This document shows, in pieces, positions 1 through 8,108 of a stretch of DNA of 64,000 nt (positions are counted from its first letter, which is position 1; the number at the start of each line of letters is the position of its first letter). Under the pieces are notes generated by a model that saw only the letters and a list, made by a program, of their open reading frames with translations, was not told the DNA's origin and did not search any database. Source of the stretch: Streptomyces sp. NRRL F-5135 (GTDB lineage: Bacteria; Actinomycetota; Actinomycetes; Streptomycetales; Streptomycetaceae); NCBI RefSeq assembly GCF_000719775.1, contig NZ_JOHR01000007.1, positions 310,001 through 374,000 of the forward strand. The letters are read 5' to 3'. Both the position numbers and the translations under genes were made by a program.

Positions 1-1425
1 GCCCGGCCACCGGCCGTCGCCCCGGGCCGGGCACCCCAGCGCCAGGTCCTCGGGCAGTTCGCGGCGCAGCCGGGCGTCGAAGGCGCTCAGCACGGCCACG
101 TCGGCCTCGTGCAACAGGCCCCGCCGGTCGGGCGGGACGTTCAGCAGGAGCACCGCGTTGCGGCCCACGGAACGGAAGTAGAGGTCCGTGAGCTGCTCGG
201 CCGTCTTGGGACGTTCCTCCGCGTGGAAGAACCAGCCGGGGCGGATGGAGACGTCGCACTCGGCGGGCCACCACCGCAGGCAGTCGGTCCTGGGCCGAGC
301 CGCGGCCAGCGCCGCTCGGCTGCCCTGATCGGGAGTGTCGTAGGAGAGGGCGAAGTCGGTCCTGCCGTGCGTCGCCGCGGTCTCCCTGACGGGGACGGTG
401 CTCCACTCGTTCTCGCGGGCCGAGCCGTCCTCGTTGCCGACCCAGCGGACATCGGGCCCGGACACGGCGATCACGGCGTCCGGGGCGAGCGCGCGGATCA
501 GCGCGTACCAGCTGTCCCAGTCGTAGGACTCGACCTTGTCGGGTGGGATCCGGCCCTGCGCGCCGTCGAACCAGACCTCGTCCACCGGGCCGTACTCGGT
601 GAGTATCTCGTAGAGCTGGTTGAGCATGTAGGCGCCGTAGTCGGTGGCGGGGAGCCGGAGGACGGGGCCCCGCCGGGACCCGGCGGGGCCTTCCGCCGCG
701 ACGGGAGCGGTGGCCGCGGCAGGAGCGGTGGTTACGGTAGGAACGGTGGCCGCGGCAGGAGCGGTGGGAATCGTGCGCGGCGTACGGGCACTGCCGTTGG
801 CGTACACACCGTGCAGGTACTGGTTCTCGTCGGCCGGGGAGACGTAGACACCGACCTTGATGCCGTGGCGGCGCATGGAGTCCGCGAAGGAGCGCAGCAC
901 GTCGCCGCGCCCGTTCTCCCAGTCGCTGGAGGCGACCGAGTGGGCGGTGTGGCGGGACGGGTAGAGCACGAATCCGTCATGGTGTTTGACGGTCAGGACG
1001 GCGAGGGAGAATCCGCCGTCGCGCAGGGCCCGCGCCCACTGGTCGGTGTCGAGCCCGGTCGGCCGGAAGAGCCGGGGGTCCTCGTCGCCGGTGCCCCATT
1101 CGAGGCCGGTGAAGGTGTTGACGCCGAAGTGCAGGAAGGCGGTGCGCTCCAGGCGCTGCCAGGCTATCTGCGGCTCGGTGGGGCGCAGCCGGGCCGCCTT
1201 GGCGACCAGTTGGTCGACCGTGTCGTCCTGGCTGACGGGGATGCGGGAGCCGGTGGGCGTGTCGGTGCCCGTCCCGGTTCCGGACCGTGCCGGTGTCACG
1301 GCTCCGGCGGGGCCGGCTCCGGCCGGTGGTGCCTTCGCCGTCTGCTCCTGGGCGTACCGCTGCCCGCCCAGCGAGAGGGCGGGAACGGCCAGTCCGGTCA
1401 CGAACCCGCGTCTGCCGATGGCCAT
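1..1425 (-). CDS. Alpha-L-fucosidase, GH29 family, secreted (3' end cut by window)
   Basis: A GH29 retaining exo-fucosidase that would release terminal alpha-L-fucose from extracellular glycans. The ATG is preceded by GGAGGACG. The N-terminus MAIGRRGFVTGLAVPALSLG has a twin-arginine motif (RRGF), so Tat export is likely. The stretch HFGVNTF followed by KHHDGF is typical of GH29, and EVWFDGAQG (complement of about 555-580) carries the expected nucleophile Asp. An Ala/Thr/Pro/Val-rich insertion lies inside the catalytic domain, encoded by direct repeats at 709-767. The frame stays open to base 1, so the C-terminus is outside the window. It sits 110 bp downstream of a same-strand GH20 gene, which suggests joint breakdown of fucosylated glycans. 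The family call is firm; the exact linkage specificity is inferred. Confidence 0.9.
   Translation of the reverse strand, partial: MAIGRRGFVTGLAVPALSLGGQRYAQEQTAKAPPAGAGPAGAVTPARSGTGTGTDTPTGSRIPVSQDDTVDQLVAKAARLRPTEPQIAWQRLERTAFLHFGVNTFTGLEWGTGDEDPRLFRPTGLDTDQWARALRDGGFSLAVLTVKHHDGFVLYPSRHTAHSVASSDWENGRGDVLRSFADSMRRHGIKVGVYVSPADENQYLHGVYANGSARTPRTIPTAPAAATVPTVTTAPAAATAPVAAEGPAGSRRGPVLRLPATDYGAYMLNQLYEILTEYGPVDEVWFDGAQGRIPPDKVESYDWDSWYALIRALAPDAVIAVSGPDVRWVGNEDGSARENEWSTVPVRETAATHGRTDFALSYDTPDQGSRAALAAARPRTDCLRWWPAECDVSIRPGWFFHAEERPKTAEQLTDLYFRSVGRNAVLLLNVPPDRRGLLHEADVAVLSAFDARLRRELPEDLALGCPARGDGRWPG
709..767. repeat. 23-bp direct repeat pair inside the GH29 gene
   Basis: GGTGGCCGCGGCAGGAGCGG plus TGG occurs at 709-731 and again at 745-767, a 36-bp period that keeps frame. 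It encodes a low-complexity Ala/Thr/Val/Pro insertion between two conserved blocks of the fucosidase barrel. Confidence 0.85.
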
Positions 1426-1534
1426 GTGCGATCGTCCTCCGGGGTTGTCAGGGGGAAGAGGGTGTCGGGGGGCGGAGTGTCGGGAGAACGGGTTTCGGGG
1501 AGTCGGTGAGTCGGTGAGTCGGTGAGTCGGGATG

Positions 1535-3739
1535 TCAGCGGGCGGCGGCACGGTTGCCGGGACCACGGGGCTCCGAGCCCCGCCCCTCGGCCGTGGTCGT
1601 GGCCCGCTTGATCGTCCAGACCGCCGGGGCGCGCTGGTCCGGCGGGTACTGGAGGAGCCGGCCGCTCCCGTCCACGTGCACGGCCATGCGCGTGATGGCG
1701 TTGATGAGGCGGTATCCGCCGGGGACCGTCGTCAGCTGCCAGCGCTGGAGCGTGTTCGCGGCCGAGCAGGTTTCCCACGTGACCGGACTCCCCGATTCCA
1801 GCGGCGTGTTGAGGGTGAGCCGGCCGCTGCGGGTCTCCGCGCACCGGCCGGTGGCGGCGTCGGTGAGCGTGGCGTAGCCGTCGGCCGTACGGGCGATCCG
1901 CCAGTTCCCGGCGGGCAGCCGGCCCGCGGCGTCGCGCAGGGTGTACGTCCCGTCTGCCACCGGGACCCGGGTCAGGTCGCTCGCGCCCGGCGCCTGCCCC
2001 ACGGCCCGCGCGCGGGCGGCGAAGCCGTCGTGATCCGGGTCGGGCCGCGGCACGCCCCAGGTGGTCTGGGCGATGAAGCGGAGCGGCAGGAACATCGAGG
2101 CGGCGACCTCGTTCTCCGTCTCGCCCCGCCCGTTGTCGGGCCAGAGGCTGATCTTCGCCCCGGTGATGCCCTCGGTGGAGGTGAGCCGCTCCCCCTCGAA
2201 GACGCGCGGGTCCCAGCGCTGCTCGTACAGCGACCGGGTGTTCATGTGGAAGCCGCCGCGCACGAGGTAGAGGGAGTAGGCGGCGTTCATCACCGGGTGG
2301 CCCTGGGCGACGAGCTCACCGGGGCGGGTCGGCACGGACAGCCAGTGCTCGACGGTCGTACCCGCCGCGACGGGGACGGTGTTGTCGCCGGTGAGGCCGT
2401 CGTTCCAGATGCGCAGCCGCTTCCCGTTCCGCTCGGCGTAGGCGTGGACGCGGTTGACGAAGTCGATGAAGGCGTCCTGCGGGGTGGCGTCCGGGCCGTA
2501 CGTCCGGCGCGCGTACTCGAGGACGTGCGGGTACTTCGCGAAGTCCGAGCCGAGCATGTACTCGTCGGCGCCCATGTGCCAGACCGGTGCGGTGAACACC
2601 TCGGCGTACTCGTCCATGAGGCTGGTGTAGTACGAGAGGGCCGCGGGGCTGGTGACGTCGAGGCGGGAGGGCTGGGGCACTCCGTCGGAGTCGGTGAGCT
2701 GGAGGTCCGGGCGGTCCTTGATCCAGGGGTCCATGTGGCCCGGGGAGTTGATCTCAGGAACGATCGTGACGTGGTACTTCTCGCCGAGCGCGACGAGCCG
2801 GCGGATCTCGTCCTTCGTGTAGTAGCCCCAGGTGTTGGCCTCCGGGTGCCGGTCGCTCTTCACCTTCAGCTCCAGCAGCAGCTGGTTGAGCTTGAGGTAG
2901 GCCATGTCCCGTACGAGGTTCTCCAGCCACTCCGGGGTGATGTGGATGTAGCAGGCGCACACGCCCACGCCTCGCTCCGGATAGGCGGGGACGTCCACGG
3001 TGCGGCCGGCGGGTATGACGCCGACGGCGGGCCGGGCGGTGCTCGGCGCGCTGGTCGGGGCAGCGCTCGGGGTGGTGGCCCCGTCGGCCGCGCGCAGCAG
3101 CTGGAGCAGGGTGCGGGTGCCGTAGAACGCGCCGGTGGCGGTGGCCGCGGTGATTCGGACCCGGTCGGTGACGCGCAGTTCGTACCCTTCGCGCCCGAGC
3201 GTCCCCGCGCGCTCGGAGACGGCACTCTTCGAGGCGGCGCTCTCGAAGGCCGCACGCTCCGGGACGGCACGCTCCGGGACGGCACGCTCAGGGGCGGTGG
3301 CGAGGAGGATGTCGCCCGGGCGGGCCGCGCCGCCGGTGCTCGGTACGACGGGCACGGTGCCCCGGCCCTCGGCCAGCAGGTCATCGGCCAGGGTGACGGC
3401 GGTCCGCCAGGCGGCGGTGTCGCGCGCGCCGACGACGAGACGCGTGGCTCCGGTGAACGTGAAACCGTCTCCCTCCCCCGGCGTCCAGTTGGTCAGGGCC
3501 GGGACGGTGAGCGGGGCGGAGGACGCCGACGCCGTTGACGCCGGGGCAACAGGCGGGGCGGGCACGGCAGACGCGGCAGGCGGGGCAGACGCGTCGGACA
3601 GCGCCGGTGCCGCGGGTGCCGCCACCGCGACCAGGAGGAACGCCGCCGCCAGAGCCCCGAAAGCACGCCGTCTTCGCAGCGCCCCCAGTCCTCGGACCTC
3701 TGCCCAGTGAGACATGAACACCGCACCGCGCCGCGTCAC
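1535..3739 (-). CDS. GH20 beta-N-acetylhexosaminidase / lacto-N-biosidase-like, secreted, with lectin-like C-terminus
   Basis: Predicted exported GH20 glycosidase of 734 aa. The GTG start is supported by GGAGG eight bases upstream; an ATG lies 24 bp downstream. An arginine-rich n-region is followed by a hydrophobic segment and an Ala/Pro-rich linker (about residues 40-80). The GH20 core contains VPEINSPGHMDPW and the catalytic Asp-Glu pair in HMGADEYM (about residue 390), where classical hexosaminidases usually have HxGGDE. The last ~130 residues, with QRWQL and WTI blocks, resemble a ricin-type beta-trefoil. Together with the neighbouring fucosidase this suggests attack on mucin or milk-type glycans; lacto-N-biosidase versus hexosaminidase activity cannot be decided from sequence alone. 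Confidence 0.85.
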   Translation of the reverse strand: MTRRGAVFMSHWAEVRGLGALRRRRAFGALAAAFLLVAVAAPAAPALSDASAPPAASAVPAPPVAPASTASASSAPLTVPALTNWTPGEGDGFTFTGATRLVVGARDTAAWRTAVTLADDLLAEGRGTVPVVPSTGGAARPGDILLATAPERAVPERAVPERAAFESAASKSAVSERAGTLGREGYELRVTDRVRITAATATGAFYGTRTLLQLLRAADGATTPSAAPTSAPSTARPAVGVIPAGRTVDVPAYPERGVGVCACYIHITPEWLENLVRDMAYLKLNQLLLELKVKSDRHPEANTWGYYTKDEIRRLVALGEKYHVTIVPEINSPGHMDPWIKDRPDLQLTDSDGVPQPSRLDVTSPAALSYYTSLMDEYAEVFTAPVWHMGADEYMLGSDFAKYPHVLEYARRTYGPDATPQDAFIDFVNRVHAYAERNGKRLRIWNDGLTGDNTVPVAAGTTVEHWLSVPTRPGELVAQGHPVMNAAYSLYLVRGGFHMNTRSLYEQRWDPRVFEGERLTSTEGITGAKISLWPDNGRGETENEVAASMFLPLRFIAQTTWGVPRPDPDHDGFAARARAVGQAPGASDLTRVPVADGTYTLRDAAGRLPAGNWRIARTADGYATLTDAATGRCAETRSGRLTLNTPLESGSPVTWETCSAANTLQRWQLTTVPGGYRLINAITRMAVHVDGSGRLLQYPPDQRAPAVWTIKRATTTAEGRGSEPRGPGNRAAAR

Positions 3740-3869
3740 CCGGGCACCTCCAGAGGATCAAGTCATCCGATGGCTATCCGGTAGGGAGCTTTCACCCCGG
3801 CGCGCGTTCCGAATCCGGCGGCGGCGAAAAGTCCATGCGCCCGTCGGAAAGTCCAGTCGTGGCAGGGCC

Positions 3870-3903
3870 GTTGACCCGTAACGCGTACGTGTTACGGGTC
3901 AAC
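3870..3903 (-). terminator. Perfect 13-bp inverted repeat, likely terminator
   Basis: GTTGACCCGTAAC at 3870-3882 and its exact complement at 3891-3903 flank an 8-nt loop. It begins 33 bp past the stop of the 91-aa gene and lies upstream of the GH20 gene. It is less GC-rich than the other terminators here, so an operator role for the GH20 gene is an alternative. Confidence 0.6.
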
Positions 3904-3935
3904 GGCGGCAACCGATCAGAAACCCGCCAGGATCA

Positions 3936-4211
3936 TCAGCGGCCGTACTTGATCAGGGCACGCACCATGCGGCAGGTCGTGTCGGACGGCGGGTGGATCC
4001 CGACCCGCGCCGCCGTGCTCCGTATCCGGCGGTTGTGCGCCCGCGCCGGGTCGTACACGCCCGAGTCCAGCAGGGCGATGGCGAGCCGCATGGCCTTCAG
4101 GCGGCGGTTGTGGGTCTCGTACCACTCGCGCGGCCGCCCGGCGGGCAGCGGGCGGCGAGTGATGTGCGGATGCGTCTCGAAGGGCTTCGTCGTGATCGTG
4201 GCAACGGCCAT
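3936..4211 (-). CDS. Small basic hypothetical protein (91 aa)
   Basis: The ATG follows GGGAGG at a good distance. The product is basic (many Arg/His) with no signal peptide or membrane segment. It contains REWYETHNRRLKAMRLAIAL, then a helix-like segment and a C-terminal TCRMVRALIKYGR. I recognise no domain. The stop is followed by a strong inverted repeat (3870-3903), which supports a genuine transcription unit. It is divergent from the ArsC-like gene. A nucleic-acid-binding role would be compatible with its charge but is only a guess. Confidence 0.65.
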   Translation of the reverse strand: MAVATITTKPFETHPHITRRPLPAGRPREWYETHNRRLKAMRLAIALLDSGVYDPARAHNRRIRSTAARVGIHPPSDTTCRMVRALIKYGR

Positions 4212-4342
4212 CTGCGACCTCCCGGCATACTGGCTGGACTCTCACGAACTGCCTCCATTTTACTGCCCCGCACTGACAATCGCCCCTGGCCAGAGGCGCT
4301 TTTTGGGGGATGTCGACGGCAGCCGGCGGAAGGCGTGGACGG

Positions 4343-4348
4343 TACGGT
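4343..4348 (+). promoter_or_regulatory. Candidate -10 box (TACGGT) for a leaderless arsC-like mRNA
   Basis: TACGGT ends 7 nt before the ATG at 4356 and no Shine-Dalgarno is visible, which places the likely transcription start at or next to the A of the start codon. Confidence 0.4.
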
Positions 4349-4355
4349 GGGCGAC

Positions 4356-4721
4356 ATGGAGATCTGGATCAATCCCGCGTGTTCCAAGTGCCGTGGCGCG
4401 CTGAGCCTGCTGGACGAGGAAGGCGCCTCGTACACCGTCCGCCGGTACCTGGAGGACGTGCCGTCCGAGGCCGAGATCCGTGCGGTCCTCGGCCGACTGG
4501 GACTGGAGCCCTGGGACATCACACGGACCGGCGAGGCGGAGGCGAGGGAACTGGGGCTCAAGGGCTGGGCGCGGGACGCCGGTTCGCGGGACCGCTGGAT
4601 CACCGCGCTGGCCGGCCACCCGAAGCTCATCCAGCGCCCGATCATCACGGCGGACGACGGCACGGCGGTCGTGGCGCGCACGGACGACGCGGTACGGGAC
4701 GCCCTCGGCCGGTCGTCGTGA
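4356..4721 (+). CDS. ArsC/Spx-family protein (arsenate reductase-like)
   Basis: A 121-aa thioredoxin-fold protein. The N-terminus MEIWINPACSKCRGALSLL has the Cys-Ser-Lys-Cys motif on the first strand-helix turn, as in the ArsC/Spx group. A later IQRPIIT segment is the conserved RP loop with the arginine that lines the active site. The length matches the family. Members act either as glutaredoxin-linked arsenate reductases or as regulators. No ars operon genes (efflux pump, ArsR) are next to it, so a general redox role is as likely as arsenic resistance. It probably uses a leaderless start. Confidence 0.85.
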   Translation: MEIWINPACSKCRGALSLLDEEGASYTVRRYLEDVPSEAEIRAVLGRLGLEPWDITRTGEAEARELGLKGWARDAGSRDRWITALAGHPKLIQRPIITADDGTAVVARTDDAVRDALGRSS

Positions 4722-4729
4722 CGGACTCG

Positions 4730-4770
4730 GAGTTACCGGCCTCGGAGGCGAGGCCCCGAGCGGGTAACTC
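4730..4770 (+). terminator. Nested stem-loop downstream of the ArsC-like gene
   Basis: An outer stem GAGTTACC/GGTAACTC (4730-4737 with 4763-4770) encloses an inner perfect hairpin GGCCTCG-gagg-CGAGGCC (4738-4755). It begins 8 bp after the stop codon and is probably a terminator. Because it also lies in the 5' region of the next gene, an attenuator is possible. Confidence 0.55.
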
Positions 4771-4894
4771 CCGTGTCCGGTCCGGAGATTGTGCCGCGTG
4801 GTTGAGCAGAAGCCCCGGGCGGCACGTATGGGACGGCACACGTAACCCAGCCGGCCCCGTCACCTACGAGGCCGGGGACAGGAGCCCCCCACAC

Positions 4895-5599
4895 GTGTCC
4901 CGCAAGAAGACCCTCAGCCGCACGAAGATGTTCTCCCTGGTCGTGGGAGCCGCCGCACTGGCGGGAGCCACCGCGGTGGTGATGACCGGTACGAGCCAGG
5001 CGTCGGTGGCCTGCGACGGCCTGGCCACGGCGCTGGGCAACAACGAGGCGTTCATCGCGGACCAGCGCGCGAACCCGGACGCGCAGTCGGAGGCCCGGAT
5101 CGCCAACCGGACGGCGGTCGTCGAGGAGATCAAACGGAAGCAGGCGGCGTCCGGCTGCGCGGTCGGTGAAGGAGCGGCGGCAGGCGCCGGGGCGGGCACG
5201 GAGACCGGCACCGGCTCCGGTGCCGAGGAGGCGGAAGCCGGAGCCGGTGACCCGGGAGCCGGCACGGGACCCGGCACGGGAACCGCCACGGGACCCGGCA
5301 GCGGAACCGGAACCGGGGCCGACACCGGCACCGGGACCGGTGATGTCGTCTGCGCCGGTTCCACCGTCACCCTCTCCGGTGAGGCGGGCGCCCCCGCGGC
5401 GTCCAGTAACCAGTTGCCCATCGGCTCCACGATCCGTGTGACCAACCTCGACAACGACAAGTCGACGACGGTGAAGATCACATCGGTGTCCGGGAGTTGC
5501 ACGCTGCTGAACGACGCCGCCTTCGAAGAGGTCCGCGAGCCCGGCAAGTTCCTGATCCGTAACGCCAAGATCGAACAGATCCAGAGCGTCGACCGCTGA
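4895..5599 (+). CDS. Secreted protein with Gly/Thr-rich linker and double-psi beta-barrel-like C-terminus
   Basis: The GTG start (GGGGACAGGAG about 10 nt upstream) gives 234 aa. A basic n-region and hydrophobic stretch (about residues 10-33) ending near SQASVACDG form a Sec signal. A short helical domain with two Cys follows, then a long Gly/Thr/Ala/Glu repeat linker (about residues 90-150). The C-terminal ~85 residues start VVCAGSTVTLSG and contain LPIGSTIRVTNLDNDKSTTV, very like the RlpA/expansin-type double-psi barrel block PxGTxxxVTNLxNGKxxxV. A second Cys, in SGSCTLLN, may form a disulfide with the first. A cell-wall-associated role is likely; there is no evidence for catalytic activity. 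Confidence 0.7.
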   Translation: MSRKKTLSRTKMFSLVVGAAALAGATAVVMTGTSQASVACDGLATALGNNEAFIADQRANPDAQSEARIANRTAVVEEIKRKQAASGCAVGEGAAAGAGAGTETGTGSGAEEAEAGAGDPGAGTGPGTGTATGPGSGTGTGADTGTGTGDVVCAGSTVTLSGEAGAPAASSNQLPIGSTIRVTNLDNDKSTTVKITSVSGSCTLLNDAAFEEVREPGKFLIRNAKIEQIQSVDR

Positions 5600-5878
5600 T
5601 GTGCTCCCCGCCCGGCCTGAGAGGCCGCCTCTTCTGAGGACTTGAGGACGGCACGGCCGCCGGTCCGCCGACAGTGGACGGCGGGCCGTGCGGCGGCCGA
5701 AGACCGGCCGAGGTTGGGCGTCCCCCGCGGGACGGTTTCGTGTCCCGCGTTGCGATACGCGCGCCCCCGGACACACAAACGCATCTGGCCGCCCGCCTCC
5801 CGGCTCCCCCGTCACAGCGGCCACGCCGGCCTGGCCCGGGCGGCGGCGGACCCGTGTACGCGAGCCGCGCCGCCGACC
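5600..5878. other. Convergent intergenic spacer, no gene seen
   Basis: This 279-bp gap separates two convergent genes. I see only GC-rich short inverted segments (around 5655-5700) that may act as bidirectional terminators, and no credible ORF. Confidence 0.5.
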
Positions 5879-6823
5879 TCATGCGGCGGCTACGCCGGCC
5901 GGCGTTTCCGGGCCGGTGGCCACCGCGGCCGTCTGCCGCTCCGCCTCCGCCAGGATCTCCGTCAGCCGCAGTCCGAACCGTACGTCGCACGCGTGCGGCC
6001 GGCCCGTGGCCGCCGACTCCAGCAGCGCGTCCACGGCCGCTCCGAAGGACGCGACCGGGTCCCCCCACCGCTCGGGCAGCACGGCGGTGCCCTGCTCGCC
6101 GCGGATCTCCAGTCCGGCTCCCGCGCCCGCCGGGGGCGTGCTCAGGCTCAGCGCCGCCGAGCTGGCCGCGCCGCCCTCGTGCCGCAGGACCAGGTGGGTG
6201 AGGTCGGAGCCGGTGCGTACGGCCGTCACCTCCGTCACCTCGCCGAGCAGCGGGATCAGCGCGGACAGGGCGTGCGGTCCGACGTCCCACAGCCCGCCCT
6301 TCTCCCGGCGCCAGGGCGACTCGGCGTACGCGCCGCCGTTCGCGCCGGGGCCGTACAGCGCCCCGAGCCAGTGCGCGTGGGCCGTGAACCAGCCGCCCCG
6401 GCCGGCCTGTTCCGTCACCCACTCCGCCGTCCCGGCGGCGAACCGCAGCGTGCAGAAGACCACCGACGCCACCCCGGCCCCGGCCGCCGCGTCCGCCACG
6501 GCGCGGGCGCCCGGCACGGTGGTGGCGACCGGCTTGTCCAGCAGCAGATGGCAGCCGGCCGCCGCGGCCCGTGCCGCCAGCGGCGCCTGTACGTCCGGCG
6601 GCAGGGCGAAGGCCACGGCGTCGCACGCGGCGAACAACGCGTCCAGCCCGTCCTCGCCGGAGTGGGCGTCCGTGCCGTGGGCCGCGGCGAGCGCGGTGGC
6701 CGCCTCGGGCCGGCGCCCCCAGACGCCGCCGAATTCGATCCCGGGGTGCGCGGCGAGGGCGGGCGCCTGCGTGCGCTCCGCCCAGGGGCCGGTGCCGAGG
6801 AGTCCGATACGTGGCTTGGTCAT
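5879..6823 (-). CDS. Gfo/Idh/MocA-family NAD(P)-dependent oxidoreductase
   Basis: A 314-aa cytoplasmic dehydrogenase-type protein. The N-terminus MTKPRIGLLGTGPWAERTQAP is the Rossmann GxGxxG-like motif. LLDKPVATT is the family EKPxA block, followed by a C-terminal GFO-type domain with DVGPHALSALIPLLGE. I chose the ATG at 6823 because the Rossmann fold begins right after it; a start 54 bp upstream would add a non-conserved tail. No Shine-Dalgarno is visible, but CACACT lies 7 nt before the ATG, so it may be leaderless. Substrate unknown, probably a sugar or inositol derivative. It is divergent from glnII. Confidence 0.88.
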   Translation of the reverse strand: MTKPRIGLLGTGPWAERTQAPALAAHPGIEFGGVWGRRPEAATALAAAHGTDAHSGEDGLDALFAACDAVAFALPPDVQAPLAARAAAAGCHLLLDKPVATTVPGARAVADAAAGAGVASVVFCTLRFAAGTAEWVTEQAGRGGWFTAHAHWLGALYGPGANGGAYAESPWRREKGGLWDVGPHALSALIPLLGEVTEVTAVRTGSDLTHLVLRHEGGAASSAALSLSTPPAGAGAGLEIRGEQGTAVLPERWGDPVASFGAAVDALLESAATGRPHACDVRFGLRLTEILAEAERQTAAVATGPETPAGVAAA

Positions 6824-6887
6824 GCGGATCAGTGTGCCCGTTCGTGTCGCCGATGAGACCCCGCGTACCAGAGGCACCCCGCAGGGA

Positions 6888-6936
6888 GGCCCGACGAGGA
6901 GGTCCTACGAGGAGGTCCTACGAGGAGGTCCTACGA
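6888..6936. repeat. 13-bp tandem repeat upstream of glnII
   Basis: Three perfect copies of GGTCCTACGAGGA (6901 onward; the last is truncated) follow a degenerate copy GGCCCGACGAGGA. They lie between the divergent oxidoreductase gene and the GlnR-like box, on the glnII promoter side. Confidence 0.8.
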
Positions 6937-6946
6937 GCAGCCCCGA

Positions 6947-6984
6947 GTAACACGTGGTTCACGGGCGGGCAATGGCGGGGAAAC
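6947..6984 (+). promoter_or_regulatory. Putative GlnR binding region of glnII
   Basis: Four 5-mers are spaced exactly 6 nt apart: GTAAC (6947), TTCAC (6958), GCAAT (6969) and GAAAC (6980). The known actinobacterial GlnR site is gTnAC-n6-GaAAc repeated. The first and fourth boxes match fully, the middle two only partly. Its position about 105-140 bp before the glnII start fits an activator site for a nitrogen-limited promoter. Confidence 0.55.
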
Positions 6985-7088
6985 GGCGCGTTGGGAAGCT
7001 CGCACGCATATCTGCCGTACCCGCACCCGCGCCCGCGGGAATGCCCGCCGTACCCGCGACGTGCTGCACCCACGAAGGATGAGGCCCC

Positions 7089-8108
7089 GTGACGTTCAAG
7101 GCTGAGTACATCTGGATCGACGGTACCGAGCCGACGGCCAAGCTGCGCTCGAAGACGAAGATCCTGAGCGACGGGGCCGCACTGCCCATCTGGGGTTTCG
7201 ACGGTTCCAGCACCAACCAGGCCGAGGGCCACGCCTCCGACCGCGTACTCAAGCCCGTCTTCTCCTGTCCCGACCCGATCCGTGGCGGCGACGACGTCCT
7301 CGTCCTGTGCGAGGTCCTGAACATCGACATGACGCCGCACGCGTCCAACACGCGCGCCGCGCTCACCGAGGTGGCCGAGCGGTTCAAGGCCCAGGAGCCG
7401 GTCTTCGGGATCGAGCAGGAGTACACGTTCTTCAAGGGCAGCAGGCCGCTGGGCTTCCCGGAGGGCGGCTTCCCGGCGGCCCAGGGCGGCTACTACTGCG
7501 GTGTCGGCTCGGACGAGATCTTCGGCCGTGACGTCGTCGAGGCGCACCTGGAGAACTGCCTCCAGGCGGGTCTCGGCCTCTCCGGCATCAACGCCGAGGT
7601 CATGCCGGGCCAGTGGGAGTTCCAGGTCGGACCGCTGTCTCCGCTGGAGGTGGCGGACCAGCTGTGGGTCGCCCGCTGGCTGCTCTACCGCACGGCCGAG
7701 GACTTCGGCGTCTCCGCCACGCTCGACCCGAAGCCGGTGAAGGGCGACTGGAACGGCGCGGGCGCGCACACCAACTTCTCGACGAAGGCGATGCGCGAGG
7801 GGTACGAGGCGATCATCACCGCGTGCGAATCGCTGGGCGAGGGCTCGAAGCCGCTCGACCACGTCAAGAACTACGGCGCGGGCATCGACGACCGGCTGAC
7901 CGGCCTGCACGAGACCGCCCCGTGGAACGAGTACAGCTACGGCGTCTCCGACCGCGGCGCGTCGGTCCGTATCCCGTGGCAGGTGGAGAAGGACGGCAAG
8001 GGCTACATCGAGGACCGCCGTCCGAACGCCAACGTCGACCCGTACGTCGTCACGCGGCTGATCGTCGACACCTGCTGCACCGCGCTGGAGAAGGCCGGCC
8101 AGGTCTGA
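7089..8108 (+). CDS. glnII: Glutamine synthetase type II
   Basis: ATP-dependent ligation of ammonium to glutamate. At 339 aa it is the short, eukaryote-like GSII form rather than the ~470-aa GSI. The GTG start follows GAAGGATGAGG. Visible hallmarks are IWIDGT at the start, WGFDGSSTNQA, FGIEQEYTFF (metal-binding Glu), MPGQWEFQVG and the substrate loop around GAGAHTNFSTKAMREGG-like sequence. GSII lacks the adenylylation site used by GlnE, so it is expected to be controlled mainly by transcription; the upstream GlnR-like box supports that. It is followed by a perfect terminator, a small ORF and a glnRII-like regulator, the order known from S. coelicolor. Confidence 0.97.
   Translation: MTFKAEYIWIDGTEPTAKLRSKTKILSDGAALPIWGFDGSSTNQAEGHASDRVLKPVFSCPDPIRGGDDVLVLCEVLNIDMTPHASNTRAALTEVAERFKAQEPVFGIEQEYTFFKGSRPLGFPEGGFPAAQGGYYCGVGSDEIFGRDVVEAHLENCLQAGLGLSGINAEVMPGQWEFQVGPLSPLEVADQLWVARWLLYRTAEDFGVSATLDPKPVKGDWNGAGAHTNFSTKAMREGYEAIITACESLGEGSKPLDHVKNYGAGIDDRLTGLHETAPWNEYSYGVSDRGASVRIPWQVEKDGKGYIEDRRPNANVDPYVVTRLIVDTCCTALEKAGQV

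Noticed and set aside
1532-3538. Plus-strand frame opposite the GH20 gene
   Set aside because: Antisense shadow; no recognisable domain and low-complexity Gly/Arg content.
4722-4894. Possible c-di-AMP (ydaO) riboswitch upstream of the secreted barrel protein
   Set aside because: Such riboswitches precede many streptomycete wall-hydrolase genes, but the conserved GGGGGAACC/GGGGTGAAUCC cores and the CCCGUCAGCUAACC segment are missing; only a nested terminator-like stem is visible.
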